Notes: generated by a model from the sequence alone, not told the origin. Positions 18,419 through 29,106 are shown, counted from the first letter of the stretch. The stretch is DNA of 64,000 nucleotides from Dechloromonas sp. Dech2017 (GCA_009469585.1 SSXW01000004.1:124001-188000), one strand, 5' to 3'. A program made the numbers and translations.

Positions 18419-19341
18419 CGGCGAGCAGCGCCCATGTCACGGTGCTGCTCGAAGAGGCGGTGGATTCCCTGGCAATCAAGGCCGGGGGCGTCTACATCGA
18501 CGCCACCTTCGGGCGGGGCGGCCATAGCCGCCGGATTCTTTCCCGGTTGAACGAAGAGGGGCGCCTGCTGGCGCTCGATCGCGATCCGCAGGCGATTGCC
18601 GCCGGGGCGGCGATCGATGACGGGCGTTTTCGTCTGGTCCATCGCGCCTTCGGCGAGCTGGCCGAAGCTGCCGCCGAGGCTGGGGTTGGCGGGGCTGACG
18701 GGATTTTGCTGGATGTTGGTGTGTCGTCGCCGCAAATCGATGACGGGGAGCGTGGCTTCAGCTTCCGCTACGACGCGCCGCTCGACATGCGTATGGATAC
18801 GACGCAGGGCGAGACGGCGGCCGAGTGGCTGGGGCGTGCCGAGTTGAGGGACATTACGGAGGTTATAAGAAACTATGGCGAAGAACGGTTTGCTTTCCAG
18901 ATTGCAAAGAAGGTTGTGGCTGCTCGGCTCGAACAACCTGTTGTCACCACAGGCCAGTTCGCGGCCCTCGTACGCGAGGCCGTGCGCACCCGTGAGCCAG
19001 GGCAGGACCCGGCGACGCGCAGCTTTCAAGCTCTACGGATTCATATCAATCAAGAGCTCCGCCAGCTGGAGGTAGTCCTGCCGCAGGCCCTCGGTTTGCT
19101 GAAACCGGGCGGCCGGCTGGTGGTGATCGCCTTCCATTCGCTGGAAGATCGCATCGTCAAGAACTTCATGCGCCAACAGTCCACGGCCGACGCGCTGCCC
19201 AAGGGGCTGCCGCTGCGCGCCGACCAGCTGCCGAAACCCAAGCTGCGACTGGTCGGCAAGCCGGTCAAGGCATCGGCCGCCGAAGTCGACGCCAATCCGC
19301 GGGCGCGCAGCGCCGTCATGCGCGTCGCGGAGAAGCTGTGA
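18415..19341 (+). CDS. rsmH: 16S rRNA (cytosine-1402-N4)-methyltransferase RsmH
   Basis: 308 residues from a GTG overlapping the mraZ stop. Family signature [36 protein letters not shown] near the N-terminus with the SAM site, [13 protein letters not shown], and the C-terminal [21 protein letters not shown]. It methylates N4 of C1402 in the ribosomal decoding site. It is the second gene of the dcw cluster, as usual, and its stop overlaps ftsL by one base. Confidence 0.96.
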   Translation: MTASSAHVTVLLEEAVDSLAIKAGGVYIDATFGRGGHSRRILSRLNEEGRLLALDRDPQAIAAGAAIDDGRFRLVHRAFGELAEAAAEAGVGGADGILLDVGVSSPQIDDGERGFSFRYDAPLDMRMDTTQGETAAEWLGRAELRDITEVIRNYGEERFAFQIAKKVVAARLEQPVVTTGQFAALVREAVRTREPGQDPATRSFQALRIHINQELRQLEVVLPQALGLLKPGGRLVVIAFHSLEDRIVKNFMRQQSTADALPKGLPLRADQLPKPKLRLVGKPVKASAAEVDANPRARSAVMRVAEKL

Positions 19342-19625
19342 TGCTGCGCTTCAACATGATGCTGCTGCTCGTGCTGGTGGTTTGCGCCCTGGCCGTGGTC
19401 ACCTCGCAGCATCGCGGCCGCAAGCTGTTCCAGGCGCTGGAGCAGGAGCAGGAGCGGGCCCGCCAGCTCGACGTCGAATACGGCCAGCTGCAGCTGGAAA
19501 TGTCGACCTGGGCGACCCATCCGCGCATCGAGCAGATCGCCCGCGACCGCCTGCACATGGTGGCGCCCGATGCCCTGGGCCGCGTCGTCCGGGCCCCGGC
19601 CGAAGTTCGCAAGGGAGGGCGCTGA
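19341..19625 (+). CDS. ftsL: Cell division protein FtsL
   Basis: 94 residues from ATG 19341 (a GTG three bases earlier is equally possible; GGAG at 19329-19332 suits either). Single-pass membrane protein: an N-terminal TM (MLLLVLVVCALAVVTS) followed by a periplasmic heptad-rich coiled coil (RKLFQALEQEQERARQLDVEYGQLQLE) and the conserved HPRIEQIARDRLHM end. It joins FtsB and FtsQ at the divisome and activates FtsWI. Its position between rsmH and ftsI is canonical. Confidence 0.92.
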   Translation: MLRFNMMLLLVLVVCALAVVTSQHRGRKLFQALEQEQERARQLDVEYGQLQLEMSTWATHPRIEQIARDRLHMVAPDALGRVVRAPAEVRKGGR

Positions 19626-21370
19626 TGGTCGTTCGTCGCCCGCAGCGGGGTCACCGCTATACCGAAAGCCCGGTGCTGCAGCTTGCCTTGCAGGGCTGGC
19701 GGTCGCGTACCGTCGGCTTGCTGCTGATGCTCGCCTTCCTCGCCCTGGTGGGGCGCAGTTTCTACCTGCAGGTGATCCACAACGACTTCCTGCAGGAAAA
19801 GGGCGATTCCCGCTATCGCCGCGACATCGAGATCTCGGCCTCGCGCGGCAAGATCGTCGACCGCCATGGCGACATGCTGGCCGTGTCCACGCCGATGAAG
19901 TCGATCTGGGCCATCCCTGGCGACGCCCGCACCATGAGCACGCCCCAGAAGCGCCAGCTGGCCGAGTTGCTCGACCTCAGCGTCCGCGAACTCGACGGCA
20001 AGCTGGCCTCGGAAAAGACCTTCACCTACGTCAAGCGCCAGGTGCCGCCGGAGACGGCCGAGCGCATCGCCGCCCAGAAATTCCCTGGCGTGCATCAGGA
20101 AAAGGAATATCGCCGCTTCTACCCGACCGGCGACATGACGGCCCACATCGTCGGTTTCACCGGCGTGGACGACAAGGGCCTGGAAGGCGTCGAGCTGGCC
20201 TTCCAGAACAGCCTGCTCGGCCGCCCGGGCAGCCGCACGGTGATCCGCGACCGGCGCGGCAACATCGTCGAGGACGTCGGCGCCACCAAGCCGCCGCAGG
20301 ACGGCAAGGACATCCATCTGGCCCTCGACTCGAAGATCCAGTACCTCGCCTATAGCCACCTCAAGGCCGCCGTCGAGGCCAACAAGGCCAGGGCCGGCGG
20401 GGCCGTGGTGATCGATGCGCGCAGCGGCGAGATCCTCGCCCTGGCCAACTGGCCGACCTACAACCCGAACAATCGCGAGCACCTGTCCGGCGCCCAGTTG
20501 CGCAACCGGGCGATCACCGACACCTACGAGCCGGGTTCGGTGATGAAGCCGTTTACCGCCGCCCTCGCCCTGGAGCGCGGCAAGGTCCGCATCGACACGG
20601 TGATCGACTGCGCGCCGGGTCGCCTGACCATCGGCAGCGCGACCATCTCCGACGCCCACAAGCATGGCGCCCTGACTGTCGCCGAAGTGATCCAGAAGTC
20701 GTCCAACGTCGGCACGGTGAAGATGGCGCTCGGCTTCCAGCCCAAGGAAATGTGGGAGATGTACGACCGCCTCGGCTTCGGCCAGGCGCCCAACCTCGGC
20801 TTTCCCGGCGAGGTCAACGGCCGCCTGCGGCCGTGGAAGAACTGGCGGCCGATCGAGCAGGCAACGATGTCCTACGGCCACGGCATCGCCGTCAGCCTGA
20901 TCCAGATGGCCCGCGCCTACACTGTGTTCGCCCGCGACGGCGAGTTGATGCCGCTGTCGCTGACCCGCATCGAGGAAACCCCGCCGCACGGCATGCGCAT
21001 CTTCTCGCCGCAGACCGTGCGCGAAGTGCGCATCATGCTCGAAATGGCCGTGCAGCCGGGCGGCACCGCGCCCAAGGCGCGGGTTGCCGGCTACCGGGTC
21101 GGCGGCAAGACGGGCACCGCCCACAAGCTCGAGGGCGGTGTCTACGCCCGCAAGTATATCGGCTCCTTCGTCGGCCTGGCGCCGATCAGCGATCCGCGCC
21201 TGGTCGTCGCCGTGATGATCGACGAGCCGTCCGGCACCTCCTACTACGGCGGCGACGTGGCCGGCCCGGCCTTCTCGCAGATCATGGGCGGCGCCCTGCG
21301 CACCCTCGGCGTGGCGCCCGACGCCCCGCTGCAGGTGGCCGAAGTGGCGGCCGGAAAGGGGCGGCTGTGA
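19625..21370 (+). CDS. ftsI: Peptidoglycan D,D-transpeptidase FtsI (PBP3)
   Basis: 581 residues from ATG 19625 (MVVRRPQRGHRY), sharing one base with the ftsL stop. A single N-terminal TM (about 28-50) precedes a PBP dimerisation domain (SASRGKIVDRHGDMLAVS) and a transpeptidase domain with SxxK (GSVMKP, near 305), SxN (SSN) and KTG (GGKTGTAHK). It is the septum-specific class B penicillin-binding protein and works with FtsW. All catalytic motifs are intact. Confidence 0.96.
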   Translation: MVVRRPQRGHRYTESPVLQLALQGWRSRTVGLLLMLAFLALVGRSFYLQVIHNDFLQEKGDSRYRRDIEISASRGKIVDRHGDMLAVSTPMKSIWAIPGDARTMSTPQKRQLAELLDLSVRELDGKLASEKTFTYVKRQVPPETAERIAAQKFPGVHQEKEYRRFYPTGDMTAHIVGFTGVDDKGLEGVELAFQNSLLGRPGSRTVIRDRRGNIVEDVGATKPPQDGKDIHLALDSKIQYLAYSHLKAAVEANKARAGGAVVIDARSGEILALANWPTYNPNNREHLSGAQLRNRAITDTYEPGSVMKPFTAALALERGKVRIDTVIDCAPGRLTIGSATISDAHKHGALTVAEVIQKSSNVGTVKMALGFQPKEMWEMYDRLGFGQAPNLGFPGEVNGRLRPWKNWRPIEQATMSYGHGIAVSLIQMARAYTVFARDGELMPLSLTRIEETPPHGMRIFSPQTVREVRIMLEMAVQPGGTAPKARVAGYRVGGKTGTAHKLEGGVYARKYIGSFVGLAPISDPRLVVAVMIDEPSGTSYYGGDVAGPAFSQIMGGALRTLGVAPDAPLQVAEVAAGKGRL

Positions 21371-22848
21371 TGACGCCGCGCCACATCCTCGACCGCCTCG
21401 AAGCCCTCGGCGTGGTGCCGACCGGCGTCGCCGACGACAGCCGCCAGGTGCTGCCCGGCGATCTCTTCCTGGCCTACCCGGGCGACCTGGCCGACGGCCG
21501 GCGCTACATCGCCGACGCCCTGGCCCGCGGCGCCGTTGCCGTCCTCTGGCAGCCCGGCGACGATTTCGATTTTGGGCAAAAATTCCCGTCGACCGTCGGA
21601 ATTGCCGTCGACGCGCTGCGCCCGCTGGCCGGCCCGCTCGCCCATCTGGTTTACGGCAATCCCAGCGAAGGCCTGTCGCTGATCGCCATCACCGGCACCA
21701 ACGGCAAGACGACGATCAGCCAGTGCCTGGCCCGCGTCTATCCCAAGCCTTGCGCCATCATCGGCACGCTCGGCGCCGGCTTCCCCGACGCCCTGGTCGA
21801 AACCGGCTTCACGACGCCCGAGGCGACGACGCTGATGCGCTACCTGGCCGGCTTCCGCGCTGCCGAGGCCGGCGCCTGCGCTCTCGAAGCCAGCTCGATC
21901 GGCATCGAGGAGGGGCGGATGAACGGGGCGCGAATCGACGTCGCCATCTTCACCAACCTGACCCGCGACCACCTCGATTACCACGGCAGCATGGAAGCCT
22001 ACGCCGCCGCCAAGAAGAAGCTCTTCCACTGGCCGCGCCTGCGCACCGCCATCGTCAACCTCGACGATGAGTTCGGCCTTCTGCTGGCCCGCGAAACGAC
22101 CGCCCTGCGCGTGCTCGGCTACGCCATCGGCGAAGCGCGCCGCGACTTTCCCGCCCTGGTGCGTGCCGAAAACCTCACCGATACGCCTTTCGGCCAGCGT
22201 TTCAGCCTGGTCCTGCCGAACGGCCGGACGACCGTCGATACCGACCTGGTCGGCCGCTACAACGTCGCCAACCTGCTGGCCATTGCCGCCGTGCTGCACG
22301 ACGCCGGCCTGCCGGCGGCCGATGTCGGCCAGCGCCTGTCGGCCCTGAGCGCGCCGCCGGGCCGCATGGAGCGCGTCGGCGGCCACGGCGAGCCGCTGGT
22401 CGTCGTCGATTACGCTCATACCCCGGATGCGCTGGACAACGCCCTGGCCGCACTGCGCCCGGTCGCCGCGGCGCGCGGCGGCAAGTTGGCGGTGGTCTTC
22501 GGCTGCGGCGGCGACCGCGACGCCGGCAAGCGCCCGCAAATGGGCGCCGTCGCCGCCCGCCTGGCCGACCAGGCCCTGGTCACCAGCGACAATCCGCGCA
22601 GCGAAGACCCGCAGGCCATCATCGCCGACATCGTCGCCGGCATGCCGGCCGCCGAGGTCGAGGCCGACCGCGCCGCCGCCATCCGCCGCGCCGTGCTCGG
22701 TGCCGAGCCGGCCGACGTCATCCTGCTGGCCGGCAAGGGCCACGAGTCCTACCAGGAAACCAAGGGCGTCCGCCAGCCGTTTTCCGATGTCGAGCAGGCC
22801 CGCGCCGCGCTCGCCCTGCGTCACCCCAGCAAGGAGGAGGCAGCATGA
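21370..22848 (+). CDS. murE: UDP-N-acetylmuramoyl-tripeptide synthetase MurE
   Basis: 492 residues from ATG 21370, overlapping the ftsI stop by one base. Mur ligase fold: ATP-binding loop GTNGKTTISQ (about 108), central EASSIGIEEGRM, and the C-terminal SDNPRSEDP, whose DNPR motif marks meso-diaminopimelate specificity. It adds meso-DAP to UDP-MurNAc-L-Ala-D-Glu. The stretch DFDFGQKFPST near residue 65 is encoded by a copy of the dispersed motif with AT-rich codons. Confidence 0.95.
   Translation: MTPRHILDRLEALGVVPTGVADDSRQVLPGDLFLAYPGDLADGRRYIADALARGAVAVLWQPGDDFDFGQKFPSTVGIAVDALRPLAGPLAHLVYGNPSEGLSLIAITGTNGKTTISQCLARVYPKPCAIIGTLGAGFPDALVETGFTTPEATTLMRYLAGFRAAEAGACALEASSIGIEEGRMNGARIDVAIFTNLTRDHLDYHGSMEAYAAAKKKLFHWPRLRTAIVNLDDEFGLLLARETTALRVLGYAIGEARRDFPALVRAENLTDTPFGQRFSLVLPNGRTTVDTDLVGRYNVANLLAIAAVLHDAGLPAADVGQRLSALSAPPGRMERVGGHGEPLVVVDYAHTPDALDNALAALRPVAAARGGKLAVVFGCGGDRDAGKRPQMGAVAARLADQALVTSDNPRSEDPQAIIADIVAGMPAAEVEADRAAAIRRAVLGAEPADVILLAGKGHESYQETKGVRQPFSDVEQARAALALRHPSKEEAA
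21563..21597 (-). repeat. Dispersed motif copy D (inside murE)
   Basis: On the reverse strand GACGGTCGACGGGAATTTTT followed by GCCCAAAATCGAAATC. The sense-strand codons (GAT TTT GGG CAA AAA TTC) contrast with the GC-rich codons on both sides. Confidence 0.6.
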
Positions 22849-24215
22849 ACTGGCTGCTCTCGCAAGTCGCCCAAGCGGTCAGCGGTCGCCTGACCGGGCC
22901 CGACGTCGCCGTCGAAGGCGTGTCCACCGACACCCGGGCGATCGCCCGCGGCCAGCTGTTCATCGCCCTGGCCGGAGCCAATTTCGATGCCCATGATTTC
23001 CTCGCCCCGGCCCTGGCCGCCGGCGCCGCCGCCTTGGTCGTGTCCGATCCGGCCAAATTGCCGCCCGGCGCCTCGGCCGTCGTCGTCGACGACACCCGGC
23101 TCGCCCTCGGTCGCCTCGCCGCCGCCTGGCGGGCCCGGTTCTCGCTGCCGGTGATCGCCGTCACCGGCTCGAACGGCAAGACGACGACCAAGGAAATGAT
23201 CGCCGCCGTCCTCAAGGCCGCCTTCGGCAGCGCCGTGCTGTCCACCCGCGGCAACCTCAACAACGACATCGGCCTGCCCCTCACCTTGCTCGGCCTGCGC
23301 CCCTCGCACCGTGCCGCGGTGATCGAGATGGGCATGAACCATCCCGGCGAAATCGGCTACCTGGCGCCGATCGGCGCCCCGACCGTGGCCATGATCACCA
23401 ACGCCCAGCGCGCCCACCTCGAAGGCATGGGCGACCTCGACGAAGTGGCGCGCGAGAAGGGCGCCATCTTCAGCGGCCTGCCGGCCGACGGCGTTGCCGT
23501 GATCAACGCCGACGACGCCTATGCCGACTACTGGCGCGGCCTGGCCGGCGCCCGCCCGGTGTGCAGCTTTGCCATCGACCGCCCGGCCGATGTCACCGGC
23601 AACGTCCGCCAGCACGGGCTGGAGCTGGCCATCGAACTGCGTTCGCCGGCCGGCGAAGCGGCCATCACCCTGCGCATCCCCGGCCGCCACAACGCCCGCA
23701 ATGCGGTGGCTGCTGCCGCCGCCTGCCTCGCCGCCGGCATCCCGCTGGCCGCCGTGGTCAGCGGGCTGGAAGCCTTCTCCGGCGTCAAGGGCCGCCTGCA
23801 GCGCCGCGCCGGCAAGCAGGGCGCCGACATCCTCGACGACACCTACAACGCCAATCCGGATTCGGTGCGCGCCGGCATCGACGTGCTGGCCGCCACCATC
23901 GGCCGCAAGCTGCTCGTCCTCGGCGACATGGGCGAGATCGGCGAGGCCAGCGGCCAGTACCACGACGAGATCGGTGGCTACGCCAAGAGCCAGGGCGTCG
24001 ACCGCCTGTTCGCGCTGGGGGACCAGGCGCAACTGGCGGTGCGCAACTTCGGCGAAGGGGCCCGCCATTTTTGCAACGTCGAGAAGTTGATCGCTGCGGT
24101 CGACAAGGAATTGGGGCCGGAAACCACGGTGCTGGTCAAGGGCTCGCGCTTCATGAAAATGGAACGGGTGGCCGATGCGCTGGCAGCACCAGTCGACCCC
24201 GAGGAGAAAAACTGA
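22845..24215 (+). CDS. murF: UDP-N-acetylmuramoyl-tripeptide--D-alanyl-D-alanine ligase MurF
   Basis: 456 residues, ATG overlapping the murE stop (ATGA). ATP loop [13 protein letters not shown] (about 106), [13 protein letters not shown], and [19 protein letters not shown] near 330, which is typical of MurF. It adds D-Ala-D-Ala to complete the cytoplasmic UDP-MurNAc-pentapeptide precursor. Confidence 0.96.
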   Translation: MNWLLSQVAQAVSGRLTGPDVAVEGVSTDTRAIARGQLFIALAGANFDAHDFLAPALAAGAAALVVSDPAKLPPGASAVVVDDTRLALGRLAAAWRARFSLPVIAVTGSNGKTTTKEMIAAVLKAAFGSAVLSTRGNLNNDIGLPLTLLGLRPSHRAAVIEMGMNHPGEIGYLAPIGAPTVAMITNAQRAHLEGMGDLDEVAREKGAIFSGLPADGVAVINADDAYADYWRGLAGARPVCSFAIDRPADVTGNVRQHGLELAIELRSPAGEAAITLRIPGRHNARNAVAAAAACLAAGIPLAAVVSGLEAFSGVKGRLQRRAGKQGADILDDTYNANPDSVRAGIDVLAATIGRKLLVLGDMGEIGEASGQYHDEIGGYAKSQGVDRLFALGDQAQLAVRNFGEGARHFCNVEKLIAAVDKELGPETTVLVKGSRFMKMERVADALAAPVDPEEKN

Positions 24216-25318
24216 TGCTACTCGCCTTGGCCCAATGGCTCGCCCAGGACGTGCGCTTCTTCAACGTCTTCAACTACATCACGCTGCGCGCCGTGCTCGC
24301 CGCGATGACCGCGCTGCTCTTGTCGCTGGCCGCCGGGCCGGCGGTGATCCGCTGGCTGGCCGCCAAGAAGATCGGGCAGGCGGTGCGCAACGACGGGCCG
24401 CAGACCCACCTCGTCAAGTCGGGAACGCCGACCATGGGTGGCGTGCTGATCCTGATCGCCATCGGCGTCACCACGCTGCTCTGGGGCGACCTGACCAACA
24501 AGTACGTGTGGACGGTGCTCGTCGTCACGCTCGGCTACGGCATCGTCGGCTGGTACGACGACTGGAAGAAGGTGGTCTACCGCGACCCGAAGGGCTTGTC
24601 GGCCAAATGGAAATATTTCTGGCAGTCGGTGCTCGGCATCGGCGCCGCGCTGTTCATCGCCTTTTCGGCCAAGTCGCCGACGCACCTTGAGCTGATCGTG
24701 CCCTTCTTCAAGACCGTGGCCTTCCCGCTCGGCATCGTCGGCTTCATCGTGCTGACCTATTTCGTCATCGTCGGCACCAGCAACGCGGTCAACCTGACCG
24801 ATGGTTTGGACGGCCTGGCCATCATGCCGACGGTGATGATCGCCGCCGCCTTCGCGCTGATCGCCTACGTCACCGGCCACGCCGTCTACGCCAAGTACCT
24901 GCTCATCCCCTACGTGCCGGGGGCCGGCGAGCTGTGCATCTTCCTCGGCGCCATCGCCGGGGCCGGGCTCGGCTTCCTGTGGTTCAACGCCTACCCGGCC
25001 GAAGTCTTCATGGGCGACGTCGGTGCCCTGGCGCTCGGTGCGGCGCTGGGCACGGTGGCGGTGATCGTCCGCCAGGAAATCGTGCTGCTGATCATGGGCG
25101 GCGTCTTCGTCATCGAAACCCTGTCGGTGATGCTGCAGGTCTCCTACTTCAAATACACCAAGAAGCGCTTCGGCGAGGGCCGGCGCATCCTGCGCATGGC
25201 GCCGCTGCATCACCACTTCGAACAGACCGGCTGGAAGGAGACGCAGGTCGTCGTCCGCTTCTGGATCATCACCATCATGCTCGTGCTGATCGGGCTTTCT
25301 ACGTTGAAATTGAGATAA
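24215..25318 (+). CDS. mraY: Phospho-N-acetylmuramoyl-pentapeptide transferase MraY
   Basis: 367 residues, starting at ATG 24215 that shares one base with the murF stop and has GAGGAG upstream. About ten TM helices; signature pieces [25 protein letters not shown] and the cytoplasmic [13 protein letters not shown], with the His motif MAPLHHHFE near 325. It makes lipid I from UDP-MurNAc-pentapeptide and undecaprenyl phosphate. A repeat of the GxxExxY family begins about six bases after its stop. Confidence 0.97.
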   Translation: MLLALAQWLAQDVRFFNVFNYITLRAVLAAMTALLLSLAAGPAVIRWLAAKKIGQAVRNDGPQTHLVKSGTPTMGGVLILIAIGVTTLLWGDLTNKYVWTVLVVTLGYGIVGWYDDWKKVVYRDPKGLSAKWKYFWQSVLGIGAALFIAFSAKSPTHLELIVPFFKTVAFPLGIVGFIVLTYFVIVGTSNAVNLTDGLDGLAIMPTVMIAAAFALIAYVTGHAVYAKYLLIPYVPGAGELCIFLGAIAGAGLGFLWFNAYPAEVFMGDVGALALGAALGTVAVIVRQEIVLLIMGGVFVIETLSVMLQVSYFKYTKKRFGEGRRILRMAPLHHHFEQTGWKETQVVVRFWIITIMLVLIGLSTLKLR

Positions 25319-25323
25319 GCAAA

Positions 25324-25400
25324 TGAAACGCAGAGTCGCAGAGATGCAGCGAGCAATGGAGAAAAGGCTTTTCTCCGCGGCTCCGCGCCTCTGCGTCTGG
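25324..25400. repeat. GxxExxY-type palindromic repeat, gene-less copy 1 (mraY-murD gap)
   Basis: Left arm AAACGCAGAGTCGCAGAG (25326-25343) and right arm CGCGCCTCTGCGTCT, with an inner inverted pair GGAGAAAAGG / CTTTTCTCC. It fills almost the whole 93-bp gap between mraY and murD. Confidence 0.8.
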
Positions 25401-25411
25401 AATGGATGTTT

Positions 25412-26776
25412 ATGGAACTGAAAGGCAAACGCGTACTGGTGGTCGGGCTCGGCGAGTCCGGGCTGGCCATGGCCAAGTGGCTGCACCGCCAGGGTGCCGT
25501 CGTGCGCGTCGCCGATTCGCGTGACAACCCGCCGAATGTCGAGGCGCTGCAGCGCGTCGCGCCCGGCGCCGAGTTGATCGCCGGGCCGTTCGCCGACGAG
25601 CCGTTCGCCTGGGCCGACATCGTTGCGCTGTCGCCGGGCGTGCCCAAGGCGACGCCGGCGATCGCTGCGGTCGACGGCAAAATTGTCTCGGAAATCGAAT
25701 TGTTCGCGGCCGGCGTGCGCGACCAGGTGCCGGCCTCCCGGATCATCGCCATCACCGGCAGCAACGGCAAGACGACGACGACGGCGCTGACCGCCCATTT
25801 GCTCAACGGTGCCGGCGTGCCGGCCGTCGCCTGCGGCAATATCTCGCCGTCGGCGCTCGATGCCCTGATGGATGCCCAGGATGCCGCGCAGTTGGGTAAA
25901 CCGCTGCCGCAGGTCTGGGTGGTCGAGCTGTCCAGCTTCCAGCTGGAAACGACGCATCACCTGAACGCCGCGGCGGCCACCCTGCTCAATCTGTCCGAGG
26001 ATCACCTTGATCGCTACGAAGGCAGCCTGGCCAACTACGCCGCCGCCAAGGGGCGCGTCTTCCAGGGCAAGGGCGTCATGGTGCTCAACCGCGACGACGA
26101 CTGGTCGATGGCCAACGGCCGCTGCGGCCGGACGATGGTGACGTTCAGCCTGCAGCCGGCGTCGCGCGCCGTCGACTACGGGATCGCCGGCGGCGCCATC
26201 TGCCGCGGCCAGGCACCGCTGGTCGCCCTGGCCGACCTCAAGCTGTCCGGCCTGCACAACGCCGCCAACGCCATGGCGGCGCTCGCCCTGTGCGAAGCGG
26301 TCGGCGTCGAACCGGGGCGCCTGGTCGCGCCGCTGAAAAGCTTCACGGGCCTGCCGCACCGCGTCGAAACCGTGGCCGAGATCGCCGGCGTGCTCTACGT
26401 CGACGACTCCAAGGGCACCAATGTCGGGGCCACGCTGGCCGCCATCGAAGGCCTGGGCCGTCGGGTCGCCATCGTCCTCGGCGGCGACGGCAAGGGCCAG
26501 GATTTCTCACCGTTGAAGCTGGCCCTGCAGAAGCACGGCCGCGCCGTGGCGCTGATCGGCCGCGATGCCGCCGCCATCGGCCTGGCCCTCGAAGGCAGCG
26601 GCCTGCCGACCTGCATCGTCGGCGACATGGCCGGCGCCGTGCGCTGGCTGGCCGCCCGGGCCCAGGCCGGCGACTGCGTGCTGCTCTCGCCGGCCTGCGC
26701 CAGCCTCGACATGTACAAGAACTACGCGCATCGTGCCCAGGCCTTCATCGATGCCGTGCAGGGGCTGCAATCATGA
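25412..26776 (+). CDS. murD: UDP-N-acetylmuramoylalanine--D-glutamate ligase MurD
   Basis: 454 residues from ATG 25412 ([19 protein letters not shown]); an ATG at 25406 adds two residues and cannot be excluded. N-terminal Rossmann domain, ATP loop [13 protein letters not shown] (about 112), [10 protein letters not shown] and the C-terminal [19 protein letters not shown]. It adds D-Glu to UDP-MurNAc-L-Ala. The start is close to the end of the upstream palindromic repeat, which therefore supplies its translation-initiation context. Confidence 0.95.
   Translation: MELKGKRVLVVGLGESGLAMAKWLHRQGAVVRVADSRDNPPNVEALQRVAPGAELIAGPFADEPFAWADIVALSPGVPKATPAIAAVDGKIVSEIELFAAGVRDQVPASRIIAITGSNGKTTTTALTAHLLNGAGVPAVACGNISPSALDALMDAQDAAQLGKPLPQVWVVELSSFQLETTHHLNAAAATLLNLSEDHLDRYEGSLANYAAAKGRVFQGKGVMVLNRDDDWSMANGRCGRTMVTFSLQPASRAVDYGIAGGAICRGQAPLVALADLKLSGLHNAANAMAALALCEAVGVEPGRLVAPLKSFTGLPHRVETVAEIAGVLYVDDSKGTNVGATLAAIEGLGRRVAIVLGGDGKGQDFSPLKLALQKHGRAVALIGRDAAAIGLALEGSGLPTCIVGDMAGAVRWLAARAQAGDCVLLSPACASLDMYKNYAHRAQAFIDAVQGLQS
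25666..25700 (+). repeat. Possible dispersed motif copy E (inside murD)
   Basis: CTGCGGTCGACGGCAAAATT followed by GTCTCGGAAATCGAATT. It encodes [13 protein letters not shown], which fits MurD anyway, so this copy could be chance. Confidence 0.3.
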
Positions 26777-27936
26777 TGATCGGCGCCCTCGACGCCCCCC
26801 GCCGCCAGGTCGCGGAAATCGACTACACGCTGCTGTGGAGCGTGCTGCTGCTGCTGTTCACCGGGCTGGTCATGGTTTATTCGGCGTCGATCGCCATCGC
26901 CGAGGGCGGCCGCTTCACCAACTACCAGCCAGCCTACTACCTGGTGCGCCACGGCGTCTTCCTGTGCATCGGCCTGGTCGCCGCCGCCGTCGCCTTCCAG
27001 GTGCCGCTGGCCCTGTGGCAGAAGTCGGCGCCGCTGCTCTTCCTGATCGGTGTGGCGCTGCTCGCCATCGTCCTCATTCCCGGCATCGGCAAGGACGTCA
27101 ATGGCGCCCGCCGCTGGCTACCCCTCGGTTTCGCCAACCTGCAGCCGTCCGAGCTGATGAAGCTGTTCGCCGTGCTCTACGCCGCCGACTACACGGTGCG
27201 CAAGATCAACGTTATGCACGACCTCAAGCAGGCCTTCCTGCCGATGTTCGGGGCGATGGCCATCGTCGGCATGCTGCTCCTCAAGGAGCCGGACTTCGGT
27301 GCCTTCGTCGTCATCATCTCGATCGCCATGGGCATCCTCTTCCTCGGCGGCCTCAAGGCGCGGCTGTTCGCGCTGCTCATCGTCGGCCTGTTGATCGCCT
27401 TCACCATCATGATCATCGTCTCGCCCTACCGGCGCGACCGGGTGTTCGGCTTCATGGACCCGTGGGCCGACGCCTTCGGGCGCGGCTACCAGCTGTCGCA
27501 TTCGCTGATCGCCTTCGGGCGCGGCGAACTGTTCGGCGTCGGCCTCGGCGCCAGCGTCGAGAAGCTGTTCTACCTGCCGGAAGCGCACACCGACTTCCTG
27601 CTCGCCGTGATCGCCGAGGAGCTCGGCTTCTTCGGCGTACTCGCCGTCGTCGCGCTGTTCGCGTTGCTCGTCCAGCGCGCCTTCGCCATCGGCCGCCAGT
27701 GCGTGCAGCTCGACCGCCTCTACCCGGCGCTGGTCGCCATGGGCATGGGCATCTGGTTCGGCGTCCAGTCCTTCATCAACATGGGCGTCAACATGGGCCT
27801 CTTGCCGACCAAGGGCCTGACCCTGCCGCTGATGAGCTTCGGCGGCTCGGGCATCCTGGCCAATTGCGTGGCCCTGGCAATCTTGCTGCGAGTCGATTGG
27901 GAAAACAGGCAACTCATGCGAGGTGGAAAACTATGA
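26773..27936 (+). CDS. ftsW: Septal peptidoglycan glycosyltransferase FtsW
   Basis: 387 residues from ATG 26773, overlapping the murD stop (ATGA). About ten TM helices of the SEDS family with [33 protein letters not shown] and the C-terminal [21 protein letters not shown]. It polymerises lipid II at the septum with FtsI. The last 20 or so codons (from about 27870) use AT-richer codons than the rest, and the terminal peptide RQLMRGGKL is encoded again 107 bp downstream with synonymous codons. Confidence 0.95.
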   Translation: MMIGALDAPRRQVAEIDYTLLWSVLLLLFTGLVMVYSASIAIAEGGRFTNYQPAYYLVRHGVFLCIGLVAAAVAFQVPLALWQKSAPLLFLIGVALLAIVLIPGIGKDVNGARRWLPLGFANLQPSELMKLFAVLYAADYTVRKINVMHDLKQAFLPMFGAMAIVGMLLLKEPDFGAFVVIISIAMGILFLGGLKARLFALLIVGLLIAFTIMIIVSPYRRDRVFGFMDPWADAFGRGYQLSHSLIAFGRGELFGVGLGASVEKLFYLPEAHTDFLLAVIAEELGFFGVLAVVALFALLVQRAFAIGRQCVQLDRLYPALVAMGMGIWFGVQSFINMGVNMGLLPTKGLTLPLMSFGGSGILANCVALAILLRVDWENRQLMRGGKL

Positions 27937-28043
27937 CCACGTTCGCGTTGCCTGTTTCGGCGCAGGCTAACTTGCGCAGCAAGTTAAGGGCGCAGCCCGG
28001 CCGTAGCCAAATTAGGCAGCTGATGCGCGGAGGCAAGTTGTGA
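27933..28043 (+). pseudogene. Recombination scar: 36-codon frame ending in a second copy of the FtsW C-terminus
   Basis: An ATG inside the ftsW stop (ATGA, 27933) opens a frame of 36 residues that ends RQLMRGGKL and overlaps the murG GTG start (GTGA). The nine terminal codons differ from those of ftsW only at synonymous positions (for example CAA/CAG, CTC/CTG, CGA/CGC, CTA/TTG). The middle holds a perfect hairpin, TAACTTGC-GCA-GCAAGTTA (27968-27986). The second copy has host-like codons and supplies the murG Shine-Dalgarno, so it is probably the original ftsW end. Whether the 36-residue peptide is made is unknown. Confidence 0.55.
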
Positions 28044-29098
28044 GCAAGACCATCCTGATCATGGCCGGCGGCACCGGCGGCCATATCTTCCCCGCCCTGT
28101 CGGTGGCGCACGCCATGCGCGATGCCGGCTGGCGGGTGGTCTGGCTCGGCAACCCGGACGGCATGGAGGCGCGTCTGGTGCCGCAGCATGGCTTCGAGAC
28201 GGTGTGGGTGCAGTTCGGTGCCCTGCGCGGCAAGGGCCTGCTGCGCAAGCTGCTGCTGCCGCTCAACCTGCTGCGCGGTTTCTGGCAGGGCCTCAAGGCG
28301 ATCCGCCAGGTCAAGCCCGATGTCGTGCTCGGCATGGGCGGCTACATCACCTTCCCGGGCGGCATGATGGCGGCGTTGACCGGCGTGCCGCTGGTCCTGC
28401 ACGAACAGAATTCCGTGGCCGGGCTGGCCAACCGGGTGCTGGCCGGCGTCGCCGACCGCATCGTCACCGGCTTCCCGGAGGTATTGAAGAAGGGCGCCTG
28501 GGTGGGTAATCCGGTTCGTCCCGAAATCGCCCGCCTGGCCCCGCCGGCCGAACGCCTGGCCGGACGTGGCGGCGCCCTGCACGTGCTGGTCATCGGCGGC
28601 AGCCTGGGGGCGGCGGCGCTCAACGAAATGGTGCCCAAGGGCATGGCCCTGCTCGCCGAAAGCCAGCAGCCGCAGATCGTCCACCAGGCCGGCGAGAAGC
28701 ACATCGAAGGGCTCAAGGCCAATTACGCCGCGGTCGGCGTCCAGGCCCATTGCGTGCCTTTCATCGAGGACATCGCCGGCGCCTACGAGTGGGCCGACCT
28801 GGTCATCTGCCGGGCCGGCGCGCTGACCATCGCCGAACTGGCGGCGGCCGGCGTGGCCAGCATCCTGGTGCCTTTCCCGCACGCGGTGGACGACCACCAG
28901 ACGGGCAACGCCAGGTTCCTGGTCCATGCCGGCGGCGCCTTCCTGCTGCCGCAGGACGAGCTGACGCCGGAGGCCATCGCCCTGATCCGCAACTATTCCC
29001 GCGGTCAACTGCTGGAAATGGCCGAAAAGGCCCGCAGTCTGGCCAAGCCCGATGCCACCGCAGAAGTGGCGACTATCTGCGCGGAGATTGCGAAATGA
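28040..29098 (+). CDS. murG: UDP-N-acetylglucosamine:lipid I N-acetylglucosaminyltransferase MurG
   Basis: 352 residues from a GTG behind GGAGG (28029-28033). GT-B enzyme with the glycine-rich loop [16 protein letters not shown] at the N-terminus, [13 protein letters not shown], and the donor-binding motif [32 protein letters not shown]. It converts lipid I to lipid II on the inner face of the membrane. It is directly followed by copy 2 of the palindromic repeat. Confidence 0.96.
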   Translation: MSKTILIMAGGTGGHIFPALSVAHAMRDAGWRVVWLGNPDGMEARLVPQHGFETVWVQFGALRGKGLLRKLLLPLNLLRGFWQGLKAIRQVKPDVVLGMGGYITFPGGMMAALTGVPLVLHEQNSVAGLANRVLAGVADRIVTGFPEVLKKGAWVGNPVRPEIARLAPPAERLAGRGGALHVLVIGGSLGAAALNEMVPKGMALLAESQQPQIVHQAGEKHIEGLKANYAAVGVQAHCVPFIEDIAGAYEWADLVICRAGALTIAELAAAGVASILVPFPHAVDDHQTGNARFLVHAGGAFLLPQDELTPEAIALIRNYSRGQLLEMAEKARSLAKPDATAEVATICAEIAK

Positions 29099-29106
29099 CT
29101 ACTGCT

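Noticed and set aside
24093-24130. GCTGCGGTCGACAAGGAATTG in murF as a motif copy
   Set aside because: Core present but the tail diverges immediately; kept out as probable chance.
24787-24810. GCGGTCAAC in mraY as a dispersed-motif copy
   Set aside because: It encodes the invariant NAVNLTDG of MraY and lacks the AT-rich tail.
24218-26359. 713-codon frame antisense to mraY and murD, passing through a repeat copy
   Set aside because: Shadow of conserved genes; its continuity is a product of GC-rich codon structure.
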